Shown here: in pieces, positions 35,151 through 47,600 of the stretch
How positions within the stretch are numbered: the first letter of the stretch is position 1
Layout: every line of letters begins with the position of its first letter
NCBI GenBank assembly: GCA_030068075.1
Contig: CM057842.1
Coordinates: 41,688,659 to 41,752,658, forward strand
Direction of reading: 5' to 3'
DNA length: 64,000 nt
From: Paguma larvata
Lineage: Eukaryota > Chordata > Mammalia > Carnivora > Viverridae
Position numbers and translations under genes: made by a program
The notes under the pieces: generated by a model
What the model was told of the DNA's origin: nothing
Databases searched by the model: none
What the model saw: only the letters and a program-made list of their open reading frames with translations

Positions 35151-38100
35151 AATAAAAAGTAGTTAGCTACTACACTTCACCTATCCCTTAACATGTCTCT
35201 AGGGAAAAAAAAAATACCTACCTTTATCCCTGGAAGAGATTTCTGCCAACATTGTCTTAAGCATATTACATTATGCTTGCTGACAATTGTCTGACACATT
35301 CAGGGGAAATGTGATTGATGTAGCTTGTGTCAAAATCTAACCAGTGTGGCACATTTTGAAAAACTTTGCTTCCTTAGGATTGTATTGTCATCATGTTTTT
35401 AAGACAGAGATGGACTTAACATTTCAAGGAATATGCTATAGCTGTATCTAATGATAGGATATCTCACCAGTAAATATTTGGTAATACTAATTCACTGAAA
35501 AGTATAAATGCTTTATGTTTAAAGAAATGATATGTCCATTAAGGGAAAAAAAGAGATGTATCATCCTCTTTCAAATTAAGAAGATACAGGTGATTTACAT
35601 TCATTTTATCGTAGTAGAAGGTTAAAATATGGTGGAGGACAACATCACAGTTAATTTTCCCAAATATGGAGAAATCCAGAAGGAATTCAGTTGTAAAATG
35701 TAAAGGACAGCAGATAAGAGCAGTAGAAATGTAGTTTCTCAATGGAAGTATCTGTAGAACACTGGTGGTCCAGGAGGTAGACCAATGGTGTTGCTCCTAA
35801 AATACAGTGATGGAGAACCTTTCATCTCCGAGACTAAGCGGGGGAAGCTAATGGATATACTGGACCAAACGAATAGTTTCTCTTCCTCAAATGTTTCAAA
35901 CATTTGGCATCACGACACTGTCTTTTAGTGATAAATGGGAGAACAGTAAAAGGAGAAGACTCACATAAATTTGAGTAACTCGGGAGCATCTGGACTGTGC
36001 TTTACTTCTCAAGGTAGCAGTTGGGTATTTCACGTATGTCACAGCCATGTTTTTTGCTAGATAGGTTCCGAGTTCTTAGGATAGAAACAATTTCATCTGT
36101 AATTTGGAATAGTCCGTAAATTACACCATAATCCCCGGGGACTCCACTCTCTGTACAAGGGAGAAAATAAATAAGATTTCTCAGTTTAAAACAAAACAAA
36201 ACAACACACAAAAACTTTACTTAGTGTTGTTTATTTCTGGTATTGTTTTGCTGGGGCTACTGGAGCAGAAATTATCCCGGTCTACATTCCTAGTCACCTT
36301 AATTGTTTCCATTCTTCTTTCCTCTGTAGCATTTTTCATTTTCTTTCATACTCTATAATTCACTTATTTGTTATGTCTCTGGTTCTTTCTTCATCTTTCC
36401 TTCCTCTAGAAAGAAGCACGAAGGAGGCAGGAATGTCACAGATCCTAGAGCAGTCCTGGGAACTGAATGTGCTCAATAAATAATTATTGATTGAGTGGAA
36501 TGATTTTATCTTACACTCTTTCACTCTTAGATAATTTCCATTCTGACTTCCTTGCTCTAAAATATGAAAGTTTTCCATTTTTTAGGGGTTAAGCTTAGGA
36601 TACTTTGTAATAAAGAATATCAAAGGGAAATAATGAACTTCTAAGTGCTTTCACTTTCCCTATTTTAGGGTTTGTAGTCATGTATTTCTAACACAGAGAG
36701 AACTCCTTGCTCCGCAAGGGGGAACAAATGTGAAGCTACGTGAAAATCCTACAGACTTCATGGAGAGAACGCACTGTTCCAGTATTTTCAGCACAAAGAA
36801 GAGAATCATTTACATATGCAAAAAAGGCATATATCAATATGCATGAATATCAAGTAATTTTCAATCATTTATATCTAATAATGAGAAAGAAATCGTATTT
36901 GATATTTTTAACCTTCATGAAATACCCACATTCCGTTTTAAGGGGGATCTATTTGCTTCCTTGCCATTGACAAGAACCACATATAAAGAAACACACGCAT
37001 ACATAGTAACACAAATTCATACATTTAAAAATAACTACATAAACACAAAATGTACATAATACAAATAAAAGCATCTTTAGAAATTTTGATTTTTTTAATT
37101 GATCGGTATTCTATAATTTTTTTTGAACTATGGGATTGCTGTGTAAATACAGGTCTAAGATAAGTCTGTCGTTAGCATATCCTCTCTTGTTCCCTTTTGA
37201 GTAGGAATGCTCAGGTTATTACTGACAAAGAATTATTATTTTTACAACCTATAAATGTGAAGCTTTAATCTGAGAAAGAACGATAATAATATGCATTGAT
37301 TCCACCATTTTCTTGACCTTTGAGTGTAGTCATCTGGTTATTTAAGATGATTTGAGATGTATGCGTGTGTGTGTTTTGTAGTCTATAACGTTCATCTGAT
37401 TGTCATTACAGGGTCAAATATAATTTTGTTGCTCACACCAAAATCAGCATAGAGTGACCTTACTGGTAATAGGGTGGTAAGGAGCAAATGAGAAATTTCA
37501 GGAAAGCTGATAAAACAATCATCTCTCTTTGAATGTACTTATCAGCCTCAGTCATGCAAGAAATGTCGTTGTTAGATAACGTGTAAAAAGATAATAGTTA
37601 CAAGAGTAAGATATTTTCCAGCTTAGTTTTTAGCTGATAGGGCTTATCTGTGTTAAGAGGATTCTGGAGTTATCTGCACTGTATGTCAGATTCCTCTTTC
37701 ACTCCTGCAGCAGCCTAGAGCAATTTCCCATTCAAACATTGGGAGCGTAATTAGCAGCAGCCTCGCCAGAGCCTCTGAAGTTGCCCAGTGTATTCTGAGG
37801 ACATGTTCCGTAGGCACAAACAGGAAATCAAAACGAGAGAGCGCTTAAACGTTTTCATTTTGGAGAAGCTGAATTAAAATGACAGTGTGTCCATACACTA
37901 AGAGGTATATGAAAATCACATAAAACGGGAAATTATTTGATCTGGCCTTTGAGAAATTATTAAAAAGCCGAGTAACAGCAGGCTATAAAAATGATCTTGT
38001 TTGCAGGCAACATTTGTTTTTGTTTCCCCACCGGAGGAGTTTTGGATGTTCAATTATACGCCTCATTGCTTTAGCATTATTTTCAGCTGAAATGTCGGAA

Positions 38101-39144
38101 CTTGGAAAAGCATATCTAATGTGCAAATTAAGTTTATTGCTGCTCATTTAGTTGTTTATTCTTTGTGATAGAAGTCTTCATTATGCCAGCGTAGAGAATG
38201 GCCTCTCCGTTTTCTCCAGCAGAAAGATGGCGTGCACCATTATGGTTCTACATTTACTAAGAGAAAGACCAAGATTGGTAGATAATTGGAGGCTTTGTGG
38301 CTTTAAAAGGTAGTTTAAAGGATTTGAGGTGTTGAGCCCGGCGTTATTGAGAAGCTCAGCTTTATTGAGTAAACCAAAAGTACAATTTCATAGAAATGAC
38401 CAAAGGACATTGGGAACCATCCGTCATACTTTAGTGGCTAAAAGCACCACTACAGAGAAGTCTCCCAGTATTGCTAGTATTTTCCCCGGAATGTTTAATA
38501 ATTCCGAGCGGAAGCATTTTTCAGCTGAGAAAAATACACAGTGAATTTGTAGACTGGCTAGGAATTTTCTTTCCCCACCGATACTGAAAACACTGCTGAG
38601 TGAATTCTTGACCCTTGAATTCCATAATCTGTTCAAGTAAAAATGCAAACAAACAAACAAACCCCCCCCCCCAAAAAAAACACATCTTTTTAAGCAAATA
38701 CAGTATCAGTGTTATTTTGGTCTCTGTAACAAGTTAGTCCACAGTCTTGTAAAAATGTAGTACCTATCACTCAGATAAAATGTTAAGCCATATTTTTTAA
38801 AAATATATATTGTAGATTATATAATGTAAAGGACAGATATTAGTGAATTACAGGTTTGCACCTTTTGTTTATTTTTATTGTTCCAGACATTTTTCACTGA
38901 ACAAGTTCCACCACAACTGGTTAACGTTTTGTTTAGTGTTGTTTATTTTTAATAAAAATAGGGAGTGGAAGGCTAGTCTTTTAAGCAAACTGAAGAAAAC
39001 GAGGCAGAGGAGTGTAGGCCACTCCTCAAAGAAGTGAAAAGCACTGACTTTGGAATTAGATTAACTAGTTTTATTAGTACCTAGTGTGAGATCTCGAAGA
39101 CTCCGTTTCAGCGGTTGATGGTGTTGGATTCTTTATTCCCCTTT
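35151..39144 (+). other. Repeat-poor intron stretch, candidate conserved non-coding DNA at 37600-38320
   Basis: About 4 kb with almost no recognisable transposon; a faint L2 3' end at 36410-36510 and a C/A homopolymer pair at 38663-38681 are the exceptions. The part 37600-38320 is unusual for its mixed composition, HD-type TAAT words and lack of repeats. No RNA gene or exon is recognised. Confidence 0.4.
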
Positions 39145-39335
39145 TTATTAACCACCATTTATCAAATACGTACTGTGTTCCAGGCACCGTGATAGGCACT
39201 TTATAAACATCATCTCAGCGACCCCTCAGAGCACTGCGAAGCGAATAATTATTATCGCTTTTACCCAAGGGGCCTCTGAGGCATAGATTGCTACAACTAC
39301 TTGACCATGACCCCTGTATTAGTAAGTGGCAGAAC
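39145..39335 (+). repeat. MIR SINE fossil
   Basis: 'accatttatcaaatacgtac', 'tgttccaggcaccgtgatag' and 'aacatcatctcagcgacccc' are well-preserved MIR words, + orientation. Confidence 0.85.
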
Positions 39336-39539
39336 TTTTTTCCTTCTTTTTTGTTCATCCTTCAGTAAATTTATGTACTGAATATACATGAGACACATGC
39401 AGTTTCACATGGCATTGTTTAAAGTCCAGTGAGAAGGAAAATAGAGTAACTTGCAATGATTAGTCCTTTCGCTACATACTTCAGCTTTCACTTATTAGAG
39501 GTCAGTATCTATATCCTCTTTTCCATCTGAGGTGAACTT

Positions 39540-39855
39540 TACATATAATGAAATACGCAAATCATAGGTGTGTGTTTGCTGAATTTTGGCAAATACCTAA
39601 CCTGTGTATCCCAAACTCTACTAAATATAGAAGGTTAACATCACCCTGTAGTACTTTCCCTCATGGCCCGTCTTAATCCTTTACTCCCTGCTCCAGCCCT
39701 ACTTGTAGAAGTGACCACTGTTATGATTCTTTTCTGCCACTGATTTCATACAAATGCCATCGTACAGTATATCTGCTTTGGTGTTTGGCTTCCTTCACTC
39801 TGCTGAAACCATTAGGTATCTACTTTCTACTTTCTGTTTTTATTAAAGATGAACA
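39540..39855 (-). mobile_element. L1M-type LINE 3' UTR fragment
   Basis: Complement of an old L1 3' UTR: 'tttgctgaattttggcaaat', 'aagtgaccactgttatgatt', 'atacaaatgccatcgtacag' and 'tggcttccttcactctgctg'. The subfamily is not assigned. Confidence 0.6.
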
Positions 39856-39861
39856 ACACAG

Positions 39862-40075
39862 GGACGCCTGGGTGGCTCAGTCAGCTGTGCATCCGACTCT
39901 TGATTTTACCTCAGTTCATGACCCCAGGGTCTTGGGATTGAGCCCACACTGGGCTCCATGCGGAACATGGCGTCTGCTTAAGATTCTCTGTCTCCCTCTG
40001 CCTCTCTCCCTCGCTCATGTGCACTTTCTCTCTCAAAATTAAAAAAAAAAAAAAAAAAAAAGAAAGAAAGAAAGA
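39862..40075 (+). mobile_element. CAN-SINE of an older carnivore type
   Basis: Head 'ggacgcctgggtggctcagt' but then 'tgaccccagggtcttgggat' and 'gggctccatgcgg', the middle typical of SINEC subfamilies shared with other carnivores instead of the felid GTTCGAGCCCCGCGTC box. It ends in an A run and (GAAA)n. Confidence 0.85.
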
Positions 40076-41500
40076 AACTTTTACTAAGAGTAGGTTTAGT
40101 CTGTGCGGTAAAAAATATTTTGAACTGTAAGTATTTTGTCTTCAATTTCCTTCCCCAGCCTGTCCACATGTGTGCCCTGATTATTTGGTAAGGAAATGAA
40201 AGTTCAGTAATAGGTCCTTGATTCCGTTCTGATGCTAAAAGAAACTATTAGACTCCTGTGTTGCTCGAGCCATCTATGTCTAAAGCGGCATGGTGGTCAC
40301 TTATGTTCTAGTTCATTTTTAAGGAATACTGTGCATCATTAGGATGGAAAAGACCCTCTTGTGCAAGTTCTGGTTTCAGTCTGTGGATCCCGAATAGTCA
40401 AGGAAGCAGTTACAGATTCTTTCCAGCCTAAGTGAAGGAAGGGGGTGGAGGAGGGTGGTGCCGAAAGGGAAAAAACTGATCAGATGCATACAATTCACCC
40501 TGACTCTCATCTTCTAGCTTTTATTTTCTCATTTTGCCTCCCTTCGCCTCAGCATAAATGTTCAGAAGAAAACATCCTCTTGCTACTAGATCCTGTCACT
40601 AGTCAAAATAAAATGTCCTAATTCTCTTTCCTGTAAAACTACAGAATTCTTCCACCTGATGCTTTATGACAGCTCAGCACAGAGTTACAGTTGGAGAACT
40701 GAGTGAATGCTATCTATTTATGAGAGATATAAATATGATGCCCAAAATAGTCATTGCCTATTACATAGTAACAGCTTTGAAACTGAGTAGTTGGTGTATC
40801 TAATTCATTAAGCATAATCTACAGTGCCTGCTCTTTTTAAATAGATGTCAGACTCCGTTCTGATTACTTGTTGATATAAAAGATCTGTCTTTACATTTTA
40901 CATGATTACTTGCTAGGGAATTTTTCAGTGTTACCTTGCACGATAGTTAGCCACGTTTTCTCATTTAGACAACTTGAATGTTAGACAATTACTTTCTCTA
41001 GGCTGTTCTTTGTTTTATTCTAGAGGTTTGGTAGTCTTTTCATATTTGTTCTAAGTCATTTAAATATTGAGGTGAAAGATACATGGGCGATAGTACCTGT
41101 AGGTAAATTGGAATGTATTGACCATGGTTACTTTACGTGTTGGAATCAAGCTATTCTCTGCCTAGAGAAGAATATAGCATGTGCCACATGTCTTTTTTAG
41201 TCTGTGAAACACATGTCTGAGCAGATAAAACTTACACTTGACTAAACCTACTAGTCTTATGCAAGTATATATACGAAGAGGAAAAGTCTATTATAACAGA
41301 TGAAAAATTCTCCATTTCTGGATTGCCAGAGGAGGACTATTGAAGACTCCATCACACTGATTTCCTTGTCTGTTTGTTATCTCTGTACAGGGTTTATTTC
41401 AGAGATTGGCTTTGGTTTTTCTACGTATGCTTTCCCTAGAGTTATAATTTTCTTGTTTTGTTTATTTGCCTAATTTTCTATGGACTTGACAATCATTCTT
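40076..41500 (+). other. CNTN6 intron sequence, unrecognised
   Basis: No exon, RNA gene or repeat assigned. Confidence 0.5.
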
Positions 41501-42520
41501 TCCTCAATTTTTTCTCACTTGTCTCCCTTAAAAAAAATCAACCTGACCTTGTGTTTGGGAGCCCAGTTGCCTAAGTGTCATGTCTTTCTCAACATGCTCC
41601 CCCAGTTTGGTCAGGCACATCTTCCAGTGGATTTTTGAGAAAGAATTCAAGAGGAATGCCATTTTTGGAGATCTTTCTTGTTTGAAAATGTATTTATTCT
41701 GTGCTTACATTTGCTTGATGGCTTAGTTGGAAATAGAATTCTGGATTGGAATTCATTATCCTTGGCAATTTGGAGACGTAACTGTGCTCTGAAAGCTGAA
41801 ACCATTTTGATTTCTGGACTGTTGTTTGTGACATCTTTCCTATCTCTCTCTCTCTCTCTCAGTCAGTTTTTCCCAGCATCCCACAGTTGCGTGATGATGT
41901 GCTGTGGTGTAAATCTATTTTCAGCCTTTACATGGGGCACTTGGTGCACTTTGTTCTCCTGAAAACTCATGCTCTTCATCCTGAAATATCTTTGCGAATA
42001 ATTTATTTATTCCATTCCTTTTTGTATAATCCCTTTTATTGAAGAAGTTAGATGACCTAAACTGGCACTCTAGTTTATGTGTGTGGGGGTATGTATATAT
42101 GTATGTATCTATCTGTGTGTGTAGATTATTATATTTTATATATTTATATATATTTATATAGTAGATGTAGTTTTTACACATGTATATATGAACTATATAT
42201 TTTTTTTTTCGCTTGTTTCTCTTAGTATCCATTTTGTATCTTTTTTGTTCTTCCTTCTGGGAAATTTTTTCAACTTTGTCTTTCAGACCTTCTATTGAAT
42301 TTTCCTTTCTCCAATTTTTTTCAAATTTCTAAGTGTCCTTTATTTTCTGTTTCTTTAGATAATACTCTCCTTTTTTTTTTCTGTCTCTTTCTAAAAACAT
42401 TGCTCATATTTTTTCTTTTATCTAGCTTGTTTTTCCTGCATGGCCTCTGTGGTCCCAAATTGCTTTCTTCTCTTTCTTTGTCTCAATCCGCATCCTTTAC
42501 TAAGAGGTGTACCAAGATAC
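41500..42520 (-). repeat. Old LINE-like interspersed repeat, family uncertain
   Basis: 'cccccagtttggtcaggcac', 'gtggatttttgagaaagaat', 'gaaatagaattctggattgg', 'gcgtgatgatgtgctgtggt' and 'ttcttccttctgggaaattt' recur as a known mammalian interspersed repeat block, probably the complement of an old L1 3' region. A (TC)n run at 41843-41862 and a TA-rich/(TG) stretch at 42080-42200 interrupt it. Orientation and subfamily are inference. Confidence 0.45.
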
Positions 42521-43509
42521 TTTGTGAATCTTAGTTGCCTGTTCGTATTTAAGAATGGGGCACTAAACATCTTATAGAAAACTCTGATTGAGTTGTTGGG
42601 GTGTGGTATTTAATACTGGACTTCATACTAGGATGATCTGGCTGGGATATATCCTTGGGAAACTCTTAAAGGCACTATGTCTAGGTGTTTTCTCTTAGGT
42701 TTATCAGATGCTAAGACAACCATCTCCCGCTTCTCATCCCACATTCCTGCCTAGAGCAAAGGCCCAGCAGCCAGCACCCTCAGAGCTAACTGATGTTATA
42801 AGATGTGGATCTCAGCATTTACTCTGTACATGTTCCTTAATTTCCCTGTTTTTAGTAAGATTCCCCATCTTCAACTATGCGTGCACACAGCAATACCCTT
42901 TCTTTCATATCCTCTCTGGAGAATAATTTGCCAGTCTTCTGCTGAGACTAGAAAACACTGTAGAAACCAAATAGCTTTCTATTCATAAAGTACAAAAGGG
43001 GGGTTAACACGTTCGTAATTTTCTTCTCAGCCTTCTTCACGGCCAGCATAGGATGGATCCTTATGGTAAATCAGTTAGAAATCATTTCATTTCATTACCA
43101 TTTCTCAAATTGTGTTTCCCCCTTTGATTTCTGTTTTGGTGGATTTATCTCTGAAAAAATTTATTTGGGTTTTATTTTTTAAATGTTTTTAAAGAACTGA
43201 AGATAAACACTGTGTTTATCAATTATCTTCAAGATATTGTAATATTTTATTTTTTTATGGTGATACCATTTTTCTCTACCAACATTTACAAAAAGTCAAG
43301 CTTTAGTTATTTCTTGCTTAAACAGAATTTATCGAGAAGTCAATAAAGCACAGTTTGGTAGATAATGGATCATGAACTCAAATCTTCCACTTGTGTTCTA
43401 AATATGATTCCCTCTTGTGTTCTGAGACATCAGTCCACCAATTTCTCCCCCTCTCTCTGTCTCTTGCTCTACCACAGTCTGTCTCTTTCATCTCTATTAT
43501 TTTCTGTAA
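42521..43509 (+). other. CNTN6 intron sequence, unrecognised
   Basis: No feature assigned apart from a small hairpin at 43202-43220 (9-bp arms around one base). Confidence 0.45.
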
Positions 43510-44380
43510 CACACCATCCCCACTAGATACTTTTGTATTGTTATTCTCATCATTTAAATAAGAGATCTTTTTTGACCCCCGCTTCCCTTCCGACTACTGC
43601 CATATTTGTCTGTTCCCCTTTATATCACAACTCTGCAAAAGTTATCTATATTAGCTTGCTTTTTCCAGTTCTTCAGCTTTGCTTTCAATCAGTGCAACCA
43701 GGCTTTCCCCTACCATTCCATCTACACTGCTCTTAACAAGGTGAGTAGTAATCTCCACGTTACTAAATCCTGTAGTCAGTCTCAGTCCTCGTTTACTTAA
43801 CCTATCAGACTATTGATCACTCTCCTTCTTGAAATGCATTCCTCGCTTGGCTGCCTGCACATTGCATTTGTCAGGTTTGCTTCTTTTTAGTCTTTTTAAT
43901 CTTACCTATCTCCTCAATTTGGGGCATGCCAGGGCTTTGTTCTTGGATTTGTTCTCTGCTCTATCTACTCCCACTTATTTGGTGTCTTATTCTGTCCTAT
44001 TAGGTTAAACACCAAGCATAAGTTAATTCCAAACTGATACACACAGTTCACATATCTACCTCAATCCCTCAATCCCACCATCAGTTTATCGTCTTCACTT
44101 ACCAATTCACTATGTGCTAATATTGGCCTCTTAATTCTTACTCCCCGAACTTGCTCCTATTGTAGTCTTTCCCTCTATATTAATAACAGTCTGTATTCGC
44201 AGTTGCCAGTCCAAATCCTTGCAGTCATTTTTACTCCTTGCTTTCTTTCAGACCCCATATCCAATTGTCTAACAAATGGTCTCTGCGTCAATATATGTAC
44301 AGAATCTAACTACTTATTACTACTGCAATTACCAAACTTTAACTACTACCATCCTTTTTCCGATGCGTTGCTGTAGCACA
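43510..44380 (+). repeat. L2 LINE ORF2 fossil
   Basis: CT-rich text with L2 word order: 'aacaaggtgagtagtaatct' + 'ccacgttactaaatcc', 'gactattgatcactctcctt', 'gttcttggatttgttctctg', 'tccaattgtctaac'. It is stop-laden and diverged. A MER20 copy follows at 44385-44612, after which L2-like text ('ctctaatagctcctcagttc') resumes to about 44760. Confidence 0.65.
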
Positions 44381-44384
44381 GAGG

Positions 44385-44612
44385 TGCTTAACCAAGCTGA
44401 TTTTGCCTCCAAGGGGACATTTGGCAATGTGTGGAGGTATTTTCGATTGTCATAAAGGATCTACTGACATCTAGTGGGTAGAGGCCAAGGAAGCTGCTAA
44501 ATATCCTGTAATGCACAGCACCTCCTTACCTCACTTGGGACCCACCCATACATACACACAACACAAAATTATCTGGCTCAAAATGTTAATAACGTTGAGG
44601 TTGAGAAACTCA
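44385..44612 (+). repeat. MER20 hAT DNA transposon fossil
   Basis: Nearly complete: 'aaggggacatttggcaatgt', 'ctactgacatctagtgggta', 'gctgctaaatatcctgtaat', 'aaaatgttaataacgttgag' and 'gttgagaaactc'. Inserted in the L2 fossil, so younger than it. Confidence 0.88.
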
Positions 44613-44856
44613 CTCGTACAAGCTCATGAGTATTTGTCTTGATTCCATCTTCTCTCCCTTTTAGAAACTAGAATATTCCTATTAAAATGTAAATGAGGTT
44701 TTTTCCTTCTTATGATGGAAGTCCTCTAATAGCTCCTCAGTTCAGTGTTATTTCATTTGCTCAGCATTCATACCGATGTACACCTGAAAGAAGGTAAGGA
44801 TTTGAAACTAATTGAACAAAAGATTGAATAAACACTTTGATCAAGGGTTTCTACTT

Positions 44857-45042
44857 TTTTTTGAGAGAAAGAGAGAGGGAGGATCTCAGAGAGAGAGAGA
44901 GAAAGAGAGAGGGACAGAGAATCTCAAGCAGACTCCAAGCTCCATGCAGAGCCTGACACAGGGCCCGATCTCACAGCTGCAAGATCATTATCTGAGCCAA
45001 AATCGAGTCAGACACTCAGCCGACTGAGCCACCCAGGTGCCC
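44857..45042 (-). mobile_element. Felid CAN-SINE
   Basis: Reverse orientation, GA-rich part and head complement 'gccgactgagccacccaggt' + 'gcccc'. TSDs caagggtttctactt at 44842-44856 and 45043-45057, perfect. Confidence 0.95.
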
Positions 45043-45057
45043 CAAGGGTTTCTACTT

Positions 45058-45112
45058 CTATAGAAAGTAATATTCAATTCTTTCTCCAATATATATATAT
45101 AGTATATGTATG

Positions 45113-45144
<32 letters not shown>

Positions 45145-45173
45145 ATTTCTATTTTTATAGAAAGTAATATTCA
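45058..45173 (+). repeat. Local duplication around a (TA)n microsatellite
   Basis: Sequence around 'atagaaagtaatattca' occurs at 45059-45075 and again at 45157-45173, with a (TA)n/(TATG)n stretch (45091-45144) between. The flanking 'attctttctccaatatat' text recurs after the next SINE. See findings. Confidence 0.85.
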
Positions 45174-45389
45174 GGGGCCTCTGGGTGGCTCAGTTGGTTA
45201 AGTGTCCAACTTCAGCTCAGGTTATTATCTCATGGTTTGTGAGTTCGAGCCCCGCGTCAGGCTCTGTGCTGATAGTGCAGAGCCTGGAGCCTGCTTCAGA
45301 TTCTGTGTCTACCTCTCTCTTTGCCTCTCCCCTGCTCACACACTGTCTCTCTTTCTCTCAAAAATAAACATTAAAAAAAAATTTAAAAA
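45174..45389 (+). mobile_element. Felid CAN-SINE
   Basis: Head 'ggggcctctgggtggctcag', 'gagttcgagccccgcgtcag' box, A-rich tail. TSDs agaaagtaatattca (45159-45173) and agaaagtaattctca (45390-45404), two mismatches. Confidence 0.94.
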
Positions 45390-46199
45390 AGAAAGTAATT
45401 CTCAATTCTTTCTCCAATATATATGTTATATTATATATTGGATATATATTTATATTATATACAATATAATATATATATAATCAAGGTATTATCTAAAAAC
45501 CCAATGATACATGGCCTAAATATTTTCAATCCTACACAAAATCTGTTAATAAACATTAGTAATATTTGGAGAAACTTTTGTCCTGACTAGTCAAATAGCT
45601 TTATCACACCAATATCAGCCACACATACTGTTAAAATATGTAAAAAATGAGTAAAAATAGCAGTCAAAAGGAATTATGACAGTAACCAAGGTGTTCACAA
45701 CCTAAGGGACAATATTCTGGAGAAAATGAAATCACATATGGGTGATCACAGTATTCCCCAGTGTTATTCTCCTCCAGAAACTTGTCACTTCCCAAGCAAT
45801 ATGAATCAATATTTTAAAAATTATTTTAAAAAGCAGGAAATATCTCAAACAGAAATTTTGGTTGCCTCATGGTGCAAGGAGAACAAAAATGGGGCCTCAG
45901 AATTAGCCAGATAAAATGAGACCTACTATACAACTTGACCTTGAATGGAGTCACCGAAAGGACTTTGTCCTGGTAATAAAAACAGAACTCAATTGACCAC
46001 TGCTCAAAAAGACACGTTCAGTCTCCGTTCATATCCATTCTTGATTGGATTCTGCTGTTTTTAGCTGTCTGCTTATAAAAATAAATCTTCTTTGAAAAAA
46101 TATACAAGCATAAAACATTTACATTGCAATGCATAATGCCTGGTATTCTGTAAAATATTACCAGGAATAGCTGGGGCCAGGAGCAAATGATCAAACCCA

Positions 46200-47600
46200 G
46201 AGGAACATCAGACATTAGCAATAAGTCCCCGCCGATAGGAGTATGAAAGTTATTAGACAGGATTTTTAAATAATTGTGGTTAAAATGTTAAAAAATAGAT
46301 GACAAGATGGCAAATTTCAGAAGGGAAATGGCATGCATTAAAAATCAGTTGGACAGAGAAATCTAAAACAAAGGAACAAAGAAACAGAAACAGACTCATA
46401 AATAGAAGAACAAACTGGTGGTTACCAGAAGGGAGGGAGATGAGGAGGATGGGCAAAATAGGTGAATAGGTTTACAAGGTAGGGATTTCCAATTGTAAAA
46501 CCAAAAGGTCATGAAAATGAAAAGCACGGTTTAGGGGATATAGTCAGTAATATTGTAATAACACCGTATGGTGACACATGGTGACTGCATTTATTTTGCT
46601 GAGCATTGAATAATGAATACAGTTGTCGTATCACTATGTTGTGCACCTGAAATTAATATAATATTGTGTGTCAACTATACTTCAATAAAAGAGAATAAAT
46701 TGGATGTCTAGAATTGAAAAATACAAAAGGTATAGTTAATAACGTTAGAGATTGATTTAATACCAGATTAGATGTGGCAGAGAAAAGAATTAGTAAAATG
46801 GAAGTTCTGTAAATAGAAAATATCCAAACTGCAACATAAAGAGAAAGTGCAATGAGCAAGACAAAAAAAGGACATAAGGGATATATTGGATATGAATAGT
46901 TTCAACATACATGATATTGTAGTTCCAAAGGGAGTAGAGAGAAGAGAAAGAAAGTGAGGGATGAACGGTATTTGAAGAAGTGTTTTCCAGAGATTTAAAA
47001 AAAAAATAAAACCCTGAAATTGTCACAGCCATCCTATTTACGAAATTGTATGAGCCCTAATTAAGATAAATGCAAAGGAAAGTTTAAACACATAGCAGTG
47101 AAACCGAAAAGAAAGGAAAAACTATCCTGATAAAATAGATACATTATCTTCAAAAGAACAACAATAAGACCAACAGACAGTTGTTACAGAAACAGAATAA
47201 GAAAATTCAGAAGACTGGGGAATGGCCTTTTTAATGGGCTGAAAGACAATAGTGATAATAATTCTACACCCAGCAAAAATATCTTCCCAAATGAATACAA
47301 ACTAGAGATGCTTTCACACAAACAAAACTTCTGAGAATTCATCACTATCAAATTGACACTAAAAGAAATATTGATGACATTCCTATGGCTAGAAAAAAAA
47401 TATCACAGATCAAAGCATGTAAATAGAAGAAGAAATTAAGAACCACAACAAAGGTTAGTATGTTAATATGTAGGTTAAATTGGGTGGTATTCTGAGGAAT
47501 TAGGAAGAGGACCAAGTTTCTAGTCTTCACAAATTAACTAGTGAGAGAAAATATCAGAGAATTTTGTCATCTGTTTGAAGTATATTTGTATGCTAGTTTC
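46200..47600 (+). repeat. HAL1-like LINE fossil, interrupted by an L1 end
   Basis: Words such as 'ttattagacaggatttttaa', 'aaagaattagtaaaatggaa', 'aatatccaaactgcaacata', 'gaacaacaataagaccaaca', 'ctacacccagcaaaaatatc' and 'gatgctttcacacaaacaaa' follow the ORF1 order of HAL1 (a half-L1 that encodes only ORF1). Many stops are present. Between about 46375 and 46690 a different L1 3' end interrupts. Sequence from about 45640 may be its 5' part. Confidence 0.6.
46375..46690 (+). mobile_element. L1 LINE 3' end nested in HAL1
   Basis: 'agaaacagactcataaatag', 'aacaaactggtggttaccag', 'tgttgtgcacctgaaattaa' and 'tataatattgtgtgtcaact' + 'atacttcaataaaa' are the classical end of a mammalian L1 3' UTR, + orientation. 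Confidence 0.8.

Noticed and set aside
42295..42534. Leu/Phe/Ser-rich open frames at 41.7-42.5 kb
   Set aside because: Pyrimidine-rich old repeat DNA gives such frames; no splice or codon support.
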